Part shown: in pieces, positions 1 through 8,177 of the stretch
How the letters are laid out: the number at the start of each line of letters is the position of its first letter
Numbering within the stretch: position 1 is the stretch's first letter
From: Streptomyces poonensis
GTDB lineage: Bacteria; Actinomycetota; Actinomycetes; Streptomycetales; Streptomycetaceae
Assembly (NCBI RefSeq): GCF_014650915.1
Contig: NZ_BMVW01000001.1
Location: 1,366,113 to 1,430,112 of the forward strand
Reading direction: 5' to 3'
Length of the DNA stretch: 64,000 bases
Notes under the pieces: model-generated
Databases searched by the model: none
Seen by the model: the letters and a program-made list of their open reading frames with translations, nothing else
Told to the model about the DNA's origin: nothing
Translations under genes and position numbers: made by a program

Positions 1-820
1 CGAGGAGCACGGGGTTCGTCCAGCCGGCCGCGGGGCGCAGCCGGGCCAGGACGCGGCGGCCGCGCCTGGCGGCGGACCCGGGTGCGGCCTTCTCGGGCGC
101 GGCCTCGGGCTCGGGTGCGTCCTCGGGTGCGGCGGCCTTCTCGACGGCGACCGCGGCGCCCTTCTGCCGGGGGACCGTGCCGTCCTCGCCCTCCGCCTCC
201 TTCCGGAGCGAGGGCCCCAGGAGTTCGGGGATCTCCACGCCGCCGACGAACCCGGGGGCGACGTCACTGAGCCCGAGGTCGCCGTACGGGCCGTCGCCGT
301 GGCCGGTCCGGAAAGCGGGCGCGCCCGCGGGGTGGCCGCCGACGCGCCACCAGTCGGCGGGCGCGGTGCCGCCTTCCGCGTCGGCCTGGCGGGACGGTGC
401 GGGTTCGGCGTCGGAGGTCTCCGCCGGCCGGGGCGGCTCCGCGGGACGCGGCCGGGGCACGATCCGGCGCAGGCCCTTCGGCCGCCGCTCCTGCGGTTCC
501 GCGGGCTGTTTCCGTGGTGCGTCCGGCCGCTCCCGTCCCTCCGCGGGCCGCGGGCCGGGCACGGGGGCGGGCGGCCGCTCCGGTACGGCGTCGGCGGCGC
601 CCGCGGCGGCCACGACCTCGTCGGGCGTGCCGAGGCGGGCGATGATGCGGCGCACCGAAGCCGGGCTGTCCACCGGGGTCTTCGCCCGGTGCCGGTCGAT
701 CTCGTTCCGCAGCTCCGTGACCAGCCGCACTCTCGCGGCGGACGGCAGCTGCTGTCGCTGGGCCAGGTCGCCGACCCGGCTCAGATACTCGTAGACGACC
801 TGGTCGCTCTCAATCCCCAC
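1..820 (-). CDS. hypothetical protein with N-terminal HAAS-like helical segment, C-terminus cut by window edge
   Basis: A reading frame opens at a GTG (818-820, minus strand) behind a strong GGAGGGG ribosome site and stays open to the window edge, giving at least 273 residues. Residues 8-80 look like a short helical bundle with a conserved-looking LP..R......LR.EI pattern and a G-PDEV-A motif. This resembles the N-terminal HAAS/DUF1700 domains of sensor-like membrane proteins. It is followed by a long Pro/Arg/Glu-rich linker typical of streptomycete cytoplasmic disorder. No membrane segment is reached before the edge. The gene is divergent from the helicase-associated gene starting at 993, with about 170 bp between them. 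Function unknown; the HAAS resemblance is by eye only. Confidence 0.7.
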   Translation of the reverse strand, partial: MGIESDQVVYEYLSRVGDLAQRQQLPSAARVRLVTELRNEIDRHRAKTPVDSPASVRRIIARLGTPDEVVAAAGAADAVPERPPAPVPGPRPAEGRERPDAPRKQPAEPQERRPKGLRRIVPRPRPAEPPRPAETSDAEPAPSRQADAEGGTAPADWWRVGGHPAGAPAFRTGHGDGPYGDLGLSDVAPGFVGGVEIPELLGPSLRKEAEGEDGTVPRQKGAAVAVEKAAAPEDAPEPEAAPEKAAPGSAARRGRRVLARLRPAAGWTNPVLL

Positions 821-992
821 GAAGTCCCCTCCGGGACGGGTCCGTTGCCAACCTGTGCCGTGCCCTGCGCCCTCAGACGTTACCGCGCGCCCGTGAACCG
901 GGCGCTCAGGCGTACGCGACGGGGCGCGCGCGGCTGCACCGGGTGGCCCTTGGCGGAGGTGGGTGCCCACGCCACCCGCTACCGTGGAGCGG

Positions 993-3572
993 ATGAGCAC
1001 CGAGGAGCAACAGGAACGCACTCCCCCAAGCGCCCCCCGCTCGCTGGCGGAAGCGCTGCGCGCACGGGACGACCATTCCCTGGCGGCGCTCCTCCGGGCC
1101 CGGCCCGACCTCATCACCCCCGTCCCCACCGACCTCACCCAGCTCGCCACCCGCGCCGGCACCCGCGCCTCGGTCGTCCGGGCGCTGGAGCGCCTGGACC
1201 GCTTCGCACTGCAGACCGCGCAGGCGCTGGCCGTGGCGGGCGACCCCGCGCCGTACGGCGAACTGCTGGCCCTGATGGCGGGGGACGAGACCGACCCCAC
1301 GGTCGCCGCCGCACTCCCCCGCGCCCTCGGCACACTCCGTGAACAGGCCCTCGTGTGGGGCCCCGACGACCGGCTCCGGCTCGTCCGCACGGCCCGCGAA
1401 CTGCTCGCCCCCTCCCCGCAGCACCCGTCCCCGACCGGGCTCGGGCCGACCGTCGCGGAGGCCATGGCGGGGATGTCCCACGGCCGGGTGCAGGAGATCG
1501 TCACCACGGCCGGACTGTCCGGCACGCACGACTCGGTGTCGGCGGTGGCGTCCCTGACCGCCCTGTTCACCGACCGGGCCCGGATGGCGGCGCTGCTCGA
1601 CGGCGCGCCGGCGGAGTCCACGGCCGTGCTGGACCGGCTGGTGTGGGGCCCACCGTACGGCCAGGTCACCGCCGCCCCGGCGGCCCATCTGCGCTGGCTG
1701 CTGGACCGCGGTCTGCTGCTGCCGACGGCGCCCGGCACCGTCGTCCTGCCCCGGGAGGCCGCCCTCCACCTGCGCGGCGGCCGCGCCCACCGGGAGCCGG
1801 AGCCGCTGGCCCCGGCCGTCGGGACGGCCGCGACCCACCGTCCACAGGCTGTGGACGCGGCGGCGGCCGGACAGGCGTACACCGCGCTCGCGACGGTCGA
1901 GGAGCTGCTGAAGGACTGGGACGAGGGCGGCCCGGCCGTCCTGCGGGCCGGCGGCCTGAGCGTCCGCGACCTCAAGCGGACCGCCGCCGCCCTCGACGTG
2001 CCCGAGCCGATGGCCGTGTTCTGGGTCGAACTCGCCTACGCGGCGGGCCTGCTGGCGTCCGACGGCGAGGCCGACGAGCGGTACGCGGCCACCCCGGCGT
2101 ACGACGAGTGGCTGGAGCTGCCCCCCGCCGAGCGCTGGGCCCGGCTCGCCACGGCGTGGCTGGCGGCGACCCGCACCCCGGGCGTGGTCGGCGGCCGGGA
2201 CGCGAAGGACCGTACGATGTCGGCACTGGGCCCCGGCCTGGACCGCTCGGCCGCGCCCGAGGTACGGCACCGGGTGCTCACCCTGCTCGCCGGGCTCCCG
2301 GAGGGCGCGGCGCCCGTACCCGAGACGGTCCTCGCCCGACTGCACTGGGAGCGCCCCCTGCGCGGGCCGCGGCCGTCGCAGCAGGACGACGACCTGCGCA
2401 CCCGGCTCGCCCGCTGGACCCTGGCGGAGGCGGAGGCGCTGGGCGTGACGGGCCGCGGGGCGCTGTCCTCCCACGGCCGGGCCCTGCTGGGGCTGCCCGA
2501 GGGCACCACCGCACGGGACGCTCTCCCCGAGGAGCCCGGCGACAAGCTCCCCGCCCACCACCGGCACCACGAGGAGCCGCCGGCCGCCCCCGCCGCCCCC
2601 GCTCCCGTCCCCACCTCCGCCGAACGCTCCGCGGCCGGTGCGCGCGCCGCCCTCCTGCTCGCCCCGCTGCTGCCCGAACCCCTCGACCACGTCCTCCTCC
2701 AGGCGGACCTGACCGCCGTGGCGCCCGGTCCGCTGCGGCGCTCGCTGGCCGACACCCTCGATGTGCTGGCGGACGTGGAGTCGAAGGGCGGCGCGACCGT
2801 CTACCGCTTCACCCCGGGCTCCGTGCGCCGCGCCCTGGACGCCGGACGCACCGCCTCCGACCTGCACGCCTTCCTCGCGGCCCACTCCCGCACCCCGGTC
2901 CCGCAGCCGCTCGCGTACCTGATCGACGACGTGGCCCGCAGACACGGCCATCTGCGCATCGGCGCCGCCTCCGCGTATGTGCGCTGCGACGACGACGCCA
3001 TGCTGACCGAGATCCTCGCCGACAAGCGGTCCGCGCAGCTCGGGCTGCGCCGCCTCGCGCCGACCGTGCTGGCCGCCCAGGCCGACCCGGCGACGCTGCT
3101 GGAGGGCCTGCGTGCCATGGGGTACGCCCCGGCCGCGGAGTCCGCCGAGGGCGATGTGCTGATCACCCGCGCCCACGCCCACCGCACCCCGCCGCGCACC
3201 GCCCCGGAACCCGTCCCCGAGGGTCCCCCGGTGCCGGACGCCACCCTGCTCGGCGCGGCCCTGCGCGCCATCCGCGCGGGCGACCTCGCCTCCACGGCAC
3301 CCCACAGGGAGGGTGTCCCCGCGCCCGAGGGCGCCCTGCCGCGGACCGGTTCCGCCGAGACCCTCGCCACCATGCAGGCCGCCGTCCTCACCGGTGAGGC
3401 CGTATGGATCGGCTATGTCAACGCCGAGGGCGGCGCCAGTCAGCGGGTCATCGCGCCCGTCCGCGTCGAGGGCGGCTTCGTCACGGCGTACGACCACACC
3501 GCGGACGAGGTCCGCACCTTTCCGCTGCACCGCATCACGGGGGTCGCGGAGCTCGCCGACGACGTGATCTGA
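993..3572 (+). CDS. helicase-associated (XPB N-terminal-like) protein with C-terminal WYL-like domain
   Basis: A protein of 859 residues starting at ATG 993, preceded by GGAG; an in-frame ATG at 963 lacks a ribosome site. The N-terminal two thirds is an all-helical repeat with winged-helix character (LATRAGT-RASVVRALE near residue 45). Residues ~600-730 resemble the 'helicase conserved C-terminal' family that also forms the N-terminus of bacterial XPB (IDDVARRHGHLRIG followed by YVRCDDDAML). The last ~65 residues (VWIGYVNAEG, then RVIAPVRVEGG and YDH) look like a WYL-type ligand or nucleic-acid-sensing fold. There are no Walker motifs, so it is not itself a motor. XPB is encoded 2.2 kb downstream, which suggests a partner or regulator of XPB in DNA repair; that link is inferred from context. 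Confidence 0.75.
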   Translation: MSTEEQQERTPPSAPRSLAEALRARDDHSLAALLRARPDLITPVPTDLTQLATRAGTRASVVRALERLDRFALQTAQALAVAGDPAPYGELLALMAGDETDPTVAAALPRALGTLREQALVWGPDDRLRLVRTARELLAPSPQHPSPTGLGPTVAEAMAGMSHGRVQEIVTTAGLSGTHDSVSAVASLTALFTDRARMAALLDGAPAESTAVLDRLVWGPPYGQVTAAPAAHLRWLLDRGLLLPTAPGTVVLPREAALHLRGGRAHREPEPLAPAVGTAATHRPQAVDAAAAGQAYTALATVEELLKDWDEGGPAVLRAGGLSVRDLKRTAAALDVPEPMAVFWVELAYAAGLLASDGEADERYAATPAYDEWLELPPAERWARLATAWLAATRTPGVVGGRDAKDRTMSALGPGLDRSAAPEVRHRVLTLLAGLPEGAAPVPETVLARLHWERPLRGPRPSQQDDDLRTRLARWTLAEAEALGVTGRGALSSHGRALLGLPEGTTARDALPEEPGDKLPAHHRHHEEPPAAPAAPAPVPTSAERSAAGARAALLLAPLLPEPLDHVLLQADLTAVAPGPLRRSLADTLDVLADVESKGGATVYRFTPGSVRRALDAGRTASDLHAFLAAHSRTPVPQPLAYLIDDVARRHGHLRIGAASAYVRCDDDAMLTEILADKRSAQLGLRRLAPTVLAAQADPATLLEGLRAMGYAPAAESAEGDVLITRAHAHRTPPRTAPEPVPEGPPVPDATLLGAALRAIRAGDLASTAPHREGVPAPEGALPRTGSAETLATMQAAVLTGEAVWIGYVNAEGGASQRVIAPVRVEGGFVTAYDHTADEVRTFPLHRITGVAELADDVI

Positions 3573-3721
3573 CCTGGCGTCCCAAGCCGTGACCTCACCC
3601 ATTCGGGTGTACGTGGCACTTCATGCACGCCACGCCGGGAACTTCCCCCGCTCGAGCGACCTTCGCGGGTGTGCCGCGTCGGGCCGCGGGTCACCGGGCA
3701 GCCACCCGGTGTCCTGTTCAT

Positions 3722-3733
3722 GCTCACGTGAGC
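3722..3733. promoter_or_regulatory. 12-bp perfect palindrome upstream of secreted-peptide gene
   Basis: GCTCACGTGAGC is a perfect palindrome immediately before the AGAGGAAG ribosome site of the 3753 gene. It could be an operator for the small secreted peptide genes, but a 12-bp palindrome can occur by chance in GC-rich DNA. Confidence 0.3.
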
Positions 3734-3752
3734 GCAGCAGAGAGGAAGTTCC

Positions 3753-3878
3753 ATGCGCATCACCCGTCGTATCGCCGCGGTGCTGACCACGGCCGCCGTG
3801 ATGGTGGGCGCGTTCGCGGCCCAGGCCGTGGCCATCGGCATCGATAACGCTCAGGGTCTCCAGATCCCCATCCCCTGA
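3753..3878 (+). CDS. 41-residue secreted peptide
   Basis: A very short frame starts at ATG 3753 after AGAGGAAG (good spacing) and ends at TGA 3876-3878. The protein begins MRITRR, continues as a hydrophobic Ala/Val-rich core and ends in AQAVA. This is a textbook Sec signal peptide, leaving a mature tail of about 14 residues (IGIDNAQGLQIPIP). The tail is neutral, non-cysteine and rich in Ile/Pro/Gln. A second small secreted peptide follows 126 bp downstream on the same strand, so the two probably form one unit. Family unknown. Possible roles are a signalling peptide, a surface peptide or simply a small exported protein; none is shown by the sequence. Confidence 0.7.
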   Translation: MRITRRIAAVLTTAAVMVGAFAAQAVAIGIDNAQGLQIPIP

Positions 3879-4004
3879 GCCGCCCGGCGGGCCCGGCGCT
3901 CCACCGGGCCCGCCTTCGCTCCGGGCCGGTCCGACGCCCCGGAGGCCGGCCCGAACCCACCGCCCGGCCACGGATCCGGCACCCATCTCCAGGGAGGGAA
4001 CCCC

Positions 4005-4217
4005 ATGCACACCACCCGTCGTGTCACCACCGCGCTGACCAGGACCACGCTGCTCGCCGCGGTCGCCGTGGTCCTCGGTGCCCCCGGCTCCCCGGCGGCG
4101 GCTCAGAACCCGCTGCCGCTGCCCGTCGCGGGAATCGCCGCCGAGTCCCTGGTCGGCGAGGGGGTCACGGTGGAAGGCCCCCTGGTCAACAACGTCAACC
4201 TGCCCACGGTGAAGTAG
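4005..4217 (+). CDS. 70-residue secreted peptide
   Basis: Starts at ATG 4005 behind GGAGGG and stops at TAG 4215-4217. The N-terminus MHTTRR plus a hydrophobic stretch to about residue 33 (ending PAAAQ) is a Sec signal peptide; the mature part is about 36 residues (NPLPLPVAGIAAESLVGEG... ending NLPTVK). It shares the organisation of the upstream peptide at 3753 (TRR at the N-terminus, short neutral tail with LP/IP motifs), suggesting a related pair. It lacks the cysteines of chaplins and is far shorter than rodlins. Its last 23 bp overlap the 3' end of the convergent YqhA-IstB gene. Function unknown. Confidence 0.7.
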   Translation: MHTTRRVTTALTRTTLLAAVAVVLGAPGSPAAAQNPLPLPVAGIAAESLVGEGVTVEGPLVNNVNLPTVK

Positions 4218-5532
4218 CGCTCCGCAGTCGGTAGCTGTCGCCCTCCAGCCGGACGATCTCCGCGTGGTGGGCGAGGCGGTCGACCATCGCCGGTGCCGGG
4301 CCGCCGCCGAAGATCTCGTCCCAGCGGCCGAGCGGGCGGTCGCTGGTCACGATCAGCGAGGCCCGCTCGTACCGGTGGGCGATCAGCCGGAAGAACAGGT
4401 GGGCGGTGTCCGCGTCGAACGGGACGTAGCCGACCTCGTCGACGACCAGCACCGGGTAGGCGTCCAGCGCGGCCAGTTCCTCGGCCAGCCGCCCCGCGGC
4501 CCGGGCGCCGGACAGCCGGGCCGCCCAGTCGGCGGCGGTCGCGAACAGCACCTGGTGGCCGGCCTGGCAGGCCCGTACGCCGAGACCGATGGCGAGATGG
4601 GTCTTGCCCGTGCCGGGGGCGCCGACGAAGACCACGTTCCGCCGGGCGGCGACGAAGTCGAGCTTGCCGAGCCGGGTCACGGCCTCCCGGTCGAAGGACC
4701 GCGGGTGGCCCTCGTCGAACTCCTCCAGCAGCTTGCGGACGGGGAACCGGGCGGCACGGATCCGGTTGTCGGCACCGGCCTCGTGCGGGGAGGACGGGAA
4801 TCCCGGCTGTGCGGGGACCGCCACCGTGGCCGCCAGAGGGGTGCCCGCGGTGAGGGCGGACATCCCGGCGGAGGTCCCGGCGGGCACGGGCGCCGGCACG
4901 GACGGGTGCCCGGCCGCCGCTCCCACCGGGTGCCCGCCGGGCCCGCCCCCGTCCCCGTGCTCCGTGGGTTCCCTGGGTTCCTTGGGCGAGTGGCTCGCGC
5001 GCATCATCGGCCCGGACATGTACGCGAGGATCGCCGCCGAGACGATGAACGCCATGTGGATCACCGTGCCCCACAGCAGCGAGTGCCGTGAGGTGTGGTG
5101 CACATCCACGAACATCTGGAGCAGATGGACCGAGGAGATGCCGACGATGGCGGTGGCGAGCTTCACCTTCAGCACGTTGGAGTTGACGTGCGAGAGCCAT
5201 TCCGGCTGGTCACGATGGCCCTGAAGGCCGATCCGCGAGACGAAGGTCTCGTAGCCGCCGACGATGACCATGATCAGCAGATTGGCGATCATGACGACGT
5301 CGACCAGCTTGAGCACGGCGAGCATGACGTAGTTCTCGGTCGCCGCACCGGTCACACACCGGTGGATTAACGCCCACAGCTCGTTGAAGAACTTGTAGAC
5401 GTACACGCCCTGGGCGGCCACCAGGCCGAAGTAGAGCGGCGCCTGCAGCCAGCGGGTGGCGAACAGGGCGTACCCGAGCGTCGCGGTCGTCGGGGACACG
5501 GCGGACGTCAGGGACTGGCTGGGACCGGGCAT
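4195..5532 (-). CDS. UPF0114 (YqhA-like) membrane protein fused to IstB-type AAA+ ATPase
   Basis: One uninterrupted frame of 445 residues; ATG 5532 has GGAG at proper spacing. Residues ~15-178 match the YqhA/UPF0114 four-helix inner-membrane family (ATRWLQAPLYFGL, LVDVVMIANLL, SSVHLLQMF). Residues ~182-255 are a Pro/Gly/Ala linker. Residues ~256-445 are an IstB/DnaC-like ATPase: RAARFPVRKLLEEFD, Walker A GAPGTGKT (304-311), Walker B VLVVDEVGY (D365, E366), TSDRP-LGRW and the C-terminal HHAEIVRLEGDSYRL. The usual helical N-terminus of IstB is absent, replaced by the membrane domain. No transposase or IS ends flank it, so it is not a normal IS21 helper. Codon 55 is TTA, the rare bldA-dependent leucine codon of Streptomyces. 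A membrane-tethered ATPase is inferred; substrate unknown. Confidence 0.85.
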   Translation of the reverse strand: MPGPSQSLTSAVSPTTATLGYALFATRWLQAPLYFGLVAAQGVYVYKFFNELWALIHRCVTGAATENYVMLAVLKLVDVVMIANLLIMVIVGGYETFVSRIGLQGHRDQPEWLSHVNSNVLKVKLATAIVGISSVHLLQMFVDVHHTSRHSLLWGTVIHMAFIVSAAILAYMSGPMMRASHSPKEPREPTEHGDGGGPGGHPVGAAAGHPSVPAPVPAGTSAGMSALTAGTPLAATVAVPAQPGFPSSPHEAGADNRIRAARFPVRKLLEEFDEGHPRSFDREAVTRLGKLDFVAARRNVVFVGAPGTGKTHLAIGLGVRACQAGHQVLFATAADWAARLSGARAAGRLAEELAALDAYPVLVVDEVGYVPFDADTAHLFFRLIAHRYERASLIVTSDRPLGRWDEIFGGGPAPAMVDRLAHHAEIVRLEGDSYRLRSATSPWAG

Positions 5533-5756
5533 GGGCTCACTCCGAGGACGGTGGCACGGACGGTGACCCGCGCAGTCCGCCATTCTTCGGAAGAAGCGCC
5601 GCAAATCAGAATTCCGACCACCCATTGGGGTGGTTAGACATCCAATCGCACAGGACACGGAAGTCGCCGCGACGCACTCCGCTCCGCCCCGGCGATCAGG
5701 CACACTGGACGTTTGGCCGTGCCGAGCCACAGAGCCATCCCGAAAGGCAGCCGCGC

Positions 5757-7409
5757 GTGAATGGTCCCCTCATCGTCCAGAGCGACAAGACCCTCCTGCT
5801 GGAGGTCGACCACGAGCAGGCCGACGACTGCCGCCGGGCGATCGCCCCGTTCGCGGAGCTGGAGCGGGCACCGGAGCACATCCACACCTACCGGGTGACC
5901 CCGCTCGGCCTGTGGAACGCCCGCGCCGCCGGGCACGACGCCGAGCAGGTCGTGGACGCGCTGGTGCAGTACAGCCGGTACCCGGTGCCGCACGCGCTGC
6001 TCGTCGACATCGCGGAGACGATGGACCGCTACGGTCGGCTCACCCTGAGCAAGCACCCGGCGCACGGGCTGGTCCTGACCACCACCGACCGGCCGGTGCT
6101 GGAGGAGATCCTGCGCTCCAAGCGCATCACGCCACTGGTCGGCGCCCGGATCGACCCGGACACCGTGGCCGTGCACCCCTCCGAGCGCGGGCAGATCAAG
6201 CAGGTGCTGCTGAAGCTGGGCTGGCCGGCCGAGGACCTCGCCGGGTACGTGGACGGCGAGGCGCACCCCATCGAGCTCGCCGAGGACGGCTGGGCGCTGC
6301 GCCCGTACCAGAAGCAGGCGGTGGAGAACTTCTGGCACGGCGGGTCCGGGGTCGTGGTCCTGCCCTGCGGCGCGGGCAAGACGCTGGTCGGCGCCGGGTC
6401 GATGGCACAGGCCAAGGCGACCACGCTGATCCTCGTCACGAACACCGTCTCCGCCCGGCAGTGGAAGCACGAGCTGGTGAAGCGGACCTCGCTGACCGAG
6501 GACGAGATCGGCGAGTACAGCGGGACGAAGAAGGAGATCCGCCCGGTCACCATCGCCACGTACCAGGTGCTGACCACGAAGCGGAAGGGCGTCTATCCGC
6601 ACCTGGAGCTGTTCGACTCCCGTGACTGGGGGCTCATCGTCTACGACGAGGTGCACCTGCTGCCCGCGCCGGTCTTCAAGTTCACCGCCGATCTCCAGGC
6701 GCGGCGGCGGCTCGGGCTCACCGCGACGCTGGTCCGCGAGGACGGGCGCGAGTCCGACGTCTTCTCGCTGATCGGGCCGAAACGGTTCGACGCGCCCTGG
6801 AAGGAGATCGAGGCACAGGGCTACATCGCGCCCGCCGACTGCGTGGAGGTCCGGGTCAACCTGACCGACAGCGAGCGGCTCGCGTACGCGACGGCCGAGA
6901 CGGAGGAGAAGTACCGCTTCTGCTCGACGACGGCGACGAAGCGGAAGGTGACGGAGGCGATCGTCCGCCGCTTCGCCGGACAGCAGATCCTCGTCATCGG
7001 GCAGTACATCGACCAGCTCGACGAGCTGGGCGAGCACCTCGGCGCGCCGGTGATCAAGGGCGAGACCTCGAACGCCCAGCGGGAGAAGCTCTTCGACGCG
7101 TTCCGCGAGGGCGAGATCAACGTGCTGGTGGTGTCGAAGGTCGCGAACTTCTCGATCGACCTGCCGGAGGCGACGGTCGCCATCCAGGTGTCCGGCACGT
7201 TCGGCTCGCGGCAGGAGGAGGCCCAGCGGCTCGGGCGGGTGCTGCGGCCCAAGGCCGACGGCCACCAGGCGCACTTCTACTCGGTGGTCGCCCGCGACAC
7301 CGTCGACCAGGACTTCGCGGCCCACCGCCAGCGGTTCCTGGCCGAGCAGGGCTACGCGTACCGGATCATGGACGCGGACGAGCTGCTGAGCGAGGGCACT
7401 CAGGGCTGA
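5757..7409 (+). CDS. xpb: DNA repair helicase XPB
   Basis: A protein of 550 residues starting at GTG 5757 with GAAAGG upstream; an in-frame start at 5625 would add 44 unlike residues. It is an SF2 3'-5' helicase. Visible motifs are an N-terminal damage-recognition/helicase-associated domain (to ~residue 170), Walker A CGAGKT (204-209), DEVH box (297-300), TAT motif (GLTATLVREDGR) and motif VI EEAQRLGRVLRPK. Length and order match actinobacterial XPB, a homologue of the TFIIH/nucleotide-excision-repair helicase. It is divergent from the YqhA-IstB gene (224 bp apart). The helicase-associated protein at 993-3572 is nearby and may act with it. Confidence 0.93.
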   Translation: MNGPLIVQSDKTLLLEVDHEQADDCRRAIAPFAELERAPEHIHTYRVTPLGLWNARAAGHDAEQVVDALVQYSRYPVPHALLVDIAETMDRYGRLTLSKHPAHGLVLTTTDRPVLEEILRSKRITPLVGARIDPDTVAVHPSERGQIKQVLLKLGWPAEDLAGYVDGEAHPIELAEDGWALRPYQKQAVENFWHGGSGVVVLPCGAGKTLVGAGSMAQAKATTLILVTNTVSARQWKHELVKRTSLTEDEIGEYSGTKKEIRPVTIATYQVLTTKRKGVYPHLELFDSRDWGLIVYDEVHLLPAPVFKFTADLQARRRLGLTATLVREDGRESDVFSLIGPKRFDAPWKEIEAQGYIAPADCVEVRVNLTDSERLAYATAETEEKYRFCSTTATKRKVTEAIVRRFAGQQILVIGQYIDQLDELGEHLGAPVIKGETSNAQREKLFDAFREGEINVLVVSKVANFSIDLPEATVAIQVSGTFGSRQEEAQRLGRVLRPKADGHQAHFYSVVARDTVDQDFAAHRQRFLAEQGYAYRIMDADELLSEGTQG

Positions 7410-7418
7410 GGCCCGGCG

Positions 7419-8171
7419 TCACACGTCGAAGGTCTCGGCGCTCAGACGGCGTTCGAGCAGGGCGAGGGCGAGGTCGGTCAGGGGCCGGTCGTCGGCGGCG
7501 GCGCGGGCCCGCAGGCGCAGGAGTGCCTCGTCCAGGGGGATGCCGAGCGCGGAGGAGAGGAAGCCGACGGCCTGATGGGTCTCGGCCCGGTACAGGACCA
7601 GGTCGGCCTCTGTTCCGTTCTCGCCGGCCGGCGCGGTGTTCACGCTGTTCATCAGCAGGGTCAGCAGCAGCCGGCCCAGGCGGTGGAAGTCGCGCCGCAG
7701 AGCGGCCGTCGGGGCACCGGGACTGGTGCGGTAGCCGGCCAGCACCCCGACCGTGGCGGCGCCGAGCTGGAGGGGAACGGCGATGACGGCGCGGGCGGGG
7801 GTGTGCGCGACGGCCGACAGGAAGCCGGGCCAGCGGGCGAACTCGGCAGCGGCCAGGTCCGGCTCGGTCAGGGGGCGGCCCTGGCGGGCGACCTGCGAGG
7901 TGGGGCCGTCACCGAGGGCGAACTGCAGCTCCTCCAGCTCGGGGCCCAGGCCCTCGGGCGGGTCGGACCACACCAGTTCCGGCAGGCCGCCGCAGACGAC
8001 GGCACTCACGGTGAGGGCGTCCAGGCCGATCCGACGCGCGGTGCCGGCCGGCACCGCGCGCAGTCCGTCTCCCTTCCGGGCGGCATGGCTCACACCGGCC
8101 AGGCATTCCGCCAGGCCGTCGGGGGGCGGTGGGGCACCGTCCGGAGCAGGGCCCCGGTCACCGGCCGACAT
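7419..8171 (-). CDS. GAF-ANTAR domain regulator
   Basis: A protein of 250 residues starting at ATG 8171. Residues ~25-175 form a GAF fold (LDALTVSAVV, DGPTSQVARQGRPL, AVPLQLGAATVGVL). Residues ~190-245 form an ANTAR domain (AETHQAVGFLSSALGIPLDEALLRLRARA), the RNA-hairpin-binding antitermination module. Such proteins sense a ligand or signal through GAF and bind nascent RNA; this class is abundant in Streptomyces. The ANTAR helix starts with ETHQAVGFLSS rather than the more common IEQAKGVL. Immediately upstream on the same strand is the decayed remnant of a second GAF-ANTAR gene (8178-8701), so this pair probably arose by duplication. It converges on xpb with a 9-bp gap. Confidence 0.85.
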   Translation of the reverse strand: MSAGDRGPAPDGAPPPPDGLAECLAGVSHAARKGDGLRAVPAGTARRIGLDALTVSAVVCGGLPELVWSDPPEGLGPELEELQFALGDGPTSQVARQGRPLTEPDLAAAEFARWPGFLSAVAHTPARAVIAVPLQLGAATVGVLAGYRTSPGAPTAALRRDFHRLGRLLLTLLMNSVNTAPAGENGTEADLVLYRAETHQAVGFLSSALGIPLDEALLRLRARAAADDRPLTDLALALLERRLSAETFDV

Positions 8172-8177
8172 GGCAGG

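Noticed and set aside
906..3602. An 898-codon open frame antisense to the helicase-associated gene
   Set aside because: Third-position GC bias leaves antisense frames open. Its Gly/Arg/Gln-rich composition fits no family and the plus-strand gene is well supported.
4195..5532. IS21-type insertion sequence suggested by the IstB domain
   Set aside because: No istA transposase, no terminal inverted repeats and no target duplication are visible, and the ATPase is fused to a membrane domain.
4103..5730. Further frames around the YqhA-IstB gene, and an upstream start at 5730 adding 66 residues
   Set aside because: The extra residues have no YqhA likeness and run through the xpb promoter region; ATG 5532 has a proper ribosome site.
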